Shown in pieces: positions 63,398 through 64,000 of a stretch of DNA of 64,000 nucleotides (within the stretch, counting starts at the first letter, position 1; each line of letters opens with the position of its first letter). This DNA comes from Deferribacteraceae bacterium V6Fe1 (lineage in GTDB: Bacteria > Chrysiogenota > Deferribacteres > Deferribacterales > Deferrivibrionaceae). The position numbers were made by a program, and so were the translations under genes. The stretch lies in the NCBI GenBank assembly GCA_022813675.1, contig CP063375.1:1252001-1316000 (forward strand), written 5' to 3'. Below the pieces are notes generated by a model. The model was given only the letters and a program-made list of their open reading frames with translations. It did not search any database and had not been told where the DNA came from.

Positions 63398-64000
63398 ATG
63401 AGAATTGTTGTTGATGCAATGGGGGGCGATTTCGCCCCCGCTGAAGTAGTCCAGGGTACTGTAGCTGCCGTCAAGGAGTATGGTTACAATATTGTCCTTG
63501 TGGGTGATGAAAGATTAATCAACAAAGAGCTTTCCAAATATTCCAATGCATTAAAAGATAAAATTTTTGTTGTTCACACGGAAGAAGCCATTACTATGGA
63601 GGACAGTCCATCACAGATAGTAAGGGGGAAAAGAAACTCCTCCGTTCATGTGGCACTTAAAATGCTTAAAAATGGCGAGGCTTCCGGGTTTTTTAGTGCG
63701 GGCAATACCGGTGCAATTATGGCAGTTGCGAAGCTTTTTCTGAGGACTATTGAAGGGGTTGACAGGCCGGCGATTGGAGCCGTACTACCTACTATGAAGG
63801 GGCATACGGTAATGCTTGACGTGGGAGCAAATGTAGATTGTAAGCCTATACACTATTTGCAGTTTGCGATAATGGGTGCTGCTTATGCCAAAATAGTTTT
63901 AAATGTTGAGAATCCTACTGTTAAGCTTTTGAGTATAGGTGAAGAGGACATTAAGGGGAATGAAGTCACAAAGTCGGTTTTTAAGTTGCTGCAAAATTTT
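63398..64000 (+). CDS. plsX: Phosphate acyltransferase PlsX (3' end missing)
   Basis: 201 codons are visible from the ATG at 63398 to the window edge. The product begins MRIVVDAMGGDFAPAEVVQG and has GDERLIN and the FFSAGNTGAIMAVAK stretch, all typical of PlsX, which makes acyl phosphate for phospholipid synthesis. Codons 8-13 contain a GGGGGCG/CGCCCCC palindrome. It starts six bases after rpmF. Confidence 0.96.
   Translation, partial: MRIVVDAMGGDFAPAEVVQGTVAAVKEYGYNIVLVGDERLINKELSKYSNALKDKIFVVHTEEAITMEDSPSQIVRGKRNSSVHVALKMLKNGEASGFFSAGNTGAIMAVAKLFLRTIEGVDRPAIGAVLPTMKGHTVMLDVGANVDCKPIHYLQFAIMGAAYAKIVLNVENPTVKLLSIGEEDIKGNEVTKSVFKLLQNF

Noticed and set aside
63421-63438. GGGGGCG/CGCCCCC palindrome in early plsX
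   Set aside because: No T run follows, and the bases encode the conserved Gly-Gly-Asp-Phe-Ala-Pro motif.
1-64000. tRNA, rRNA, CRISPR arrays, insertion sequences and selenocysteine TGA codons
   Set aside because: I looked in the gaps and at gene ends and found no cloverleaf, repeat-spacer array, transposase, or conserved gene interrupted by an in-frame TGA.

Overview
The window is one contiguous, low-GC, tightly packed stretch of a Gram-negative bacterial chromosome. It carries LPS synthesis (lpxB), a secretin-type type IV pilus operon, a lateral flagellar operon, an undecaheme c-type cytochrome next to F-type ATPase Fo genes, a TAXI-TRAP transporter, hydrogenase maturation genes and a tRNA selenouridine synthase. 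This mix fits a strictly respiratory, motile anaerobe or microaerophile. My best guess from gene content and protein character is the phylum Deferribacterota (Deferribacter-like). This is inference; no 16S rRNA lies in the window. I found no tRNA, rRNA, CRISPR array, insertion sequence or prophage.

Layout. 1-11114: the S10-spc-alpha ribosomal superoperon from rpsC (cut by the window edge) to rplQ, with secY, adk, map and infA inside and no rpmD (L30). 11107-16585: genes packed end to end behind rplQ, namely two small ECF-like ABC ATPases, a class II aldolase-family protein, a TIM-barrel isomerase-like protein, an ABC-F ATPase and hemL. 16595-19756: atpZ/atpI-like genes, atpB and atpE without the rest of the ATP synthase, then an 11-heme NapC-type cytochrome. 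19845-23441: rhomboid protease, hypCDE, a tiny heme lipoprotein and hisI. 23451-28552: pilMNOPQ, with pilP split by an apparent frameshift. 28560-38174: lpxB, then fliK-flgD-flgE and motAB-fliL-fliN-fliO-fliP-fliQ. 38213-41350 (minus): TAXI-TRAP transporter. 41665-44763: a DsrE-like protein, a flavin reductase, an uncharacterised zinc-ribbon membrane protein and mazG. 44848-51037: a chemoreceptor with a CZB domain, an SDR, glycerate kinase and an unusual penicillin-binding protein. 51149-55526: hslVU, msrAB and an aminotransferase. 55523-58157 (minus): a LysR regulator, mnmH and rlpA. 58380-62518 (minus): pepA, def, a DciA-like gene, obgE, rpmA and rplU. 62677-64000: DUF177, rpmF and plsX (cut by the window edge).

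The most interesting signals are not whole genes. (i) Terminator-like hairpins lie inside the first codons of two operon-internal genes, the first ABC ATPase after rplQ and lpxB, so their transcription could depend on their own translation. (ii) fliP appears to start at an AUU codon. (iii) pilP needs a one-base frameshift. (iv) The ABC ATPase pair has complementary losses of the Q-loop and H-loop and no visible membrane partner. (v) The penicillin-binding protein keeps a GT51-like tail but appears to lack the glycosyltransferase catalytic glutamate. (vi) A LysR regulator resembling the selenium-metabolism family sits directly upstream of mnmH.
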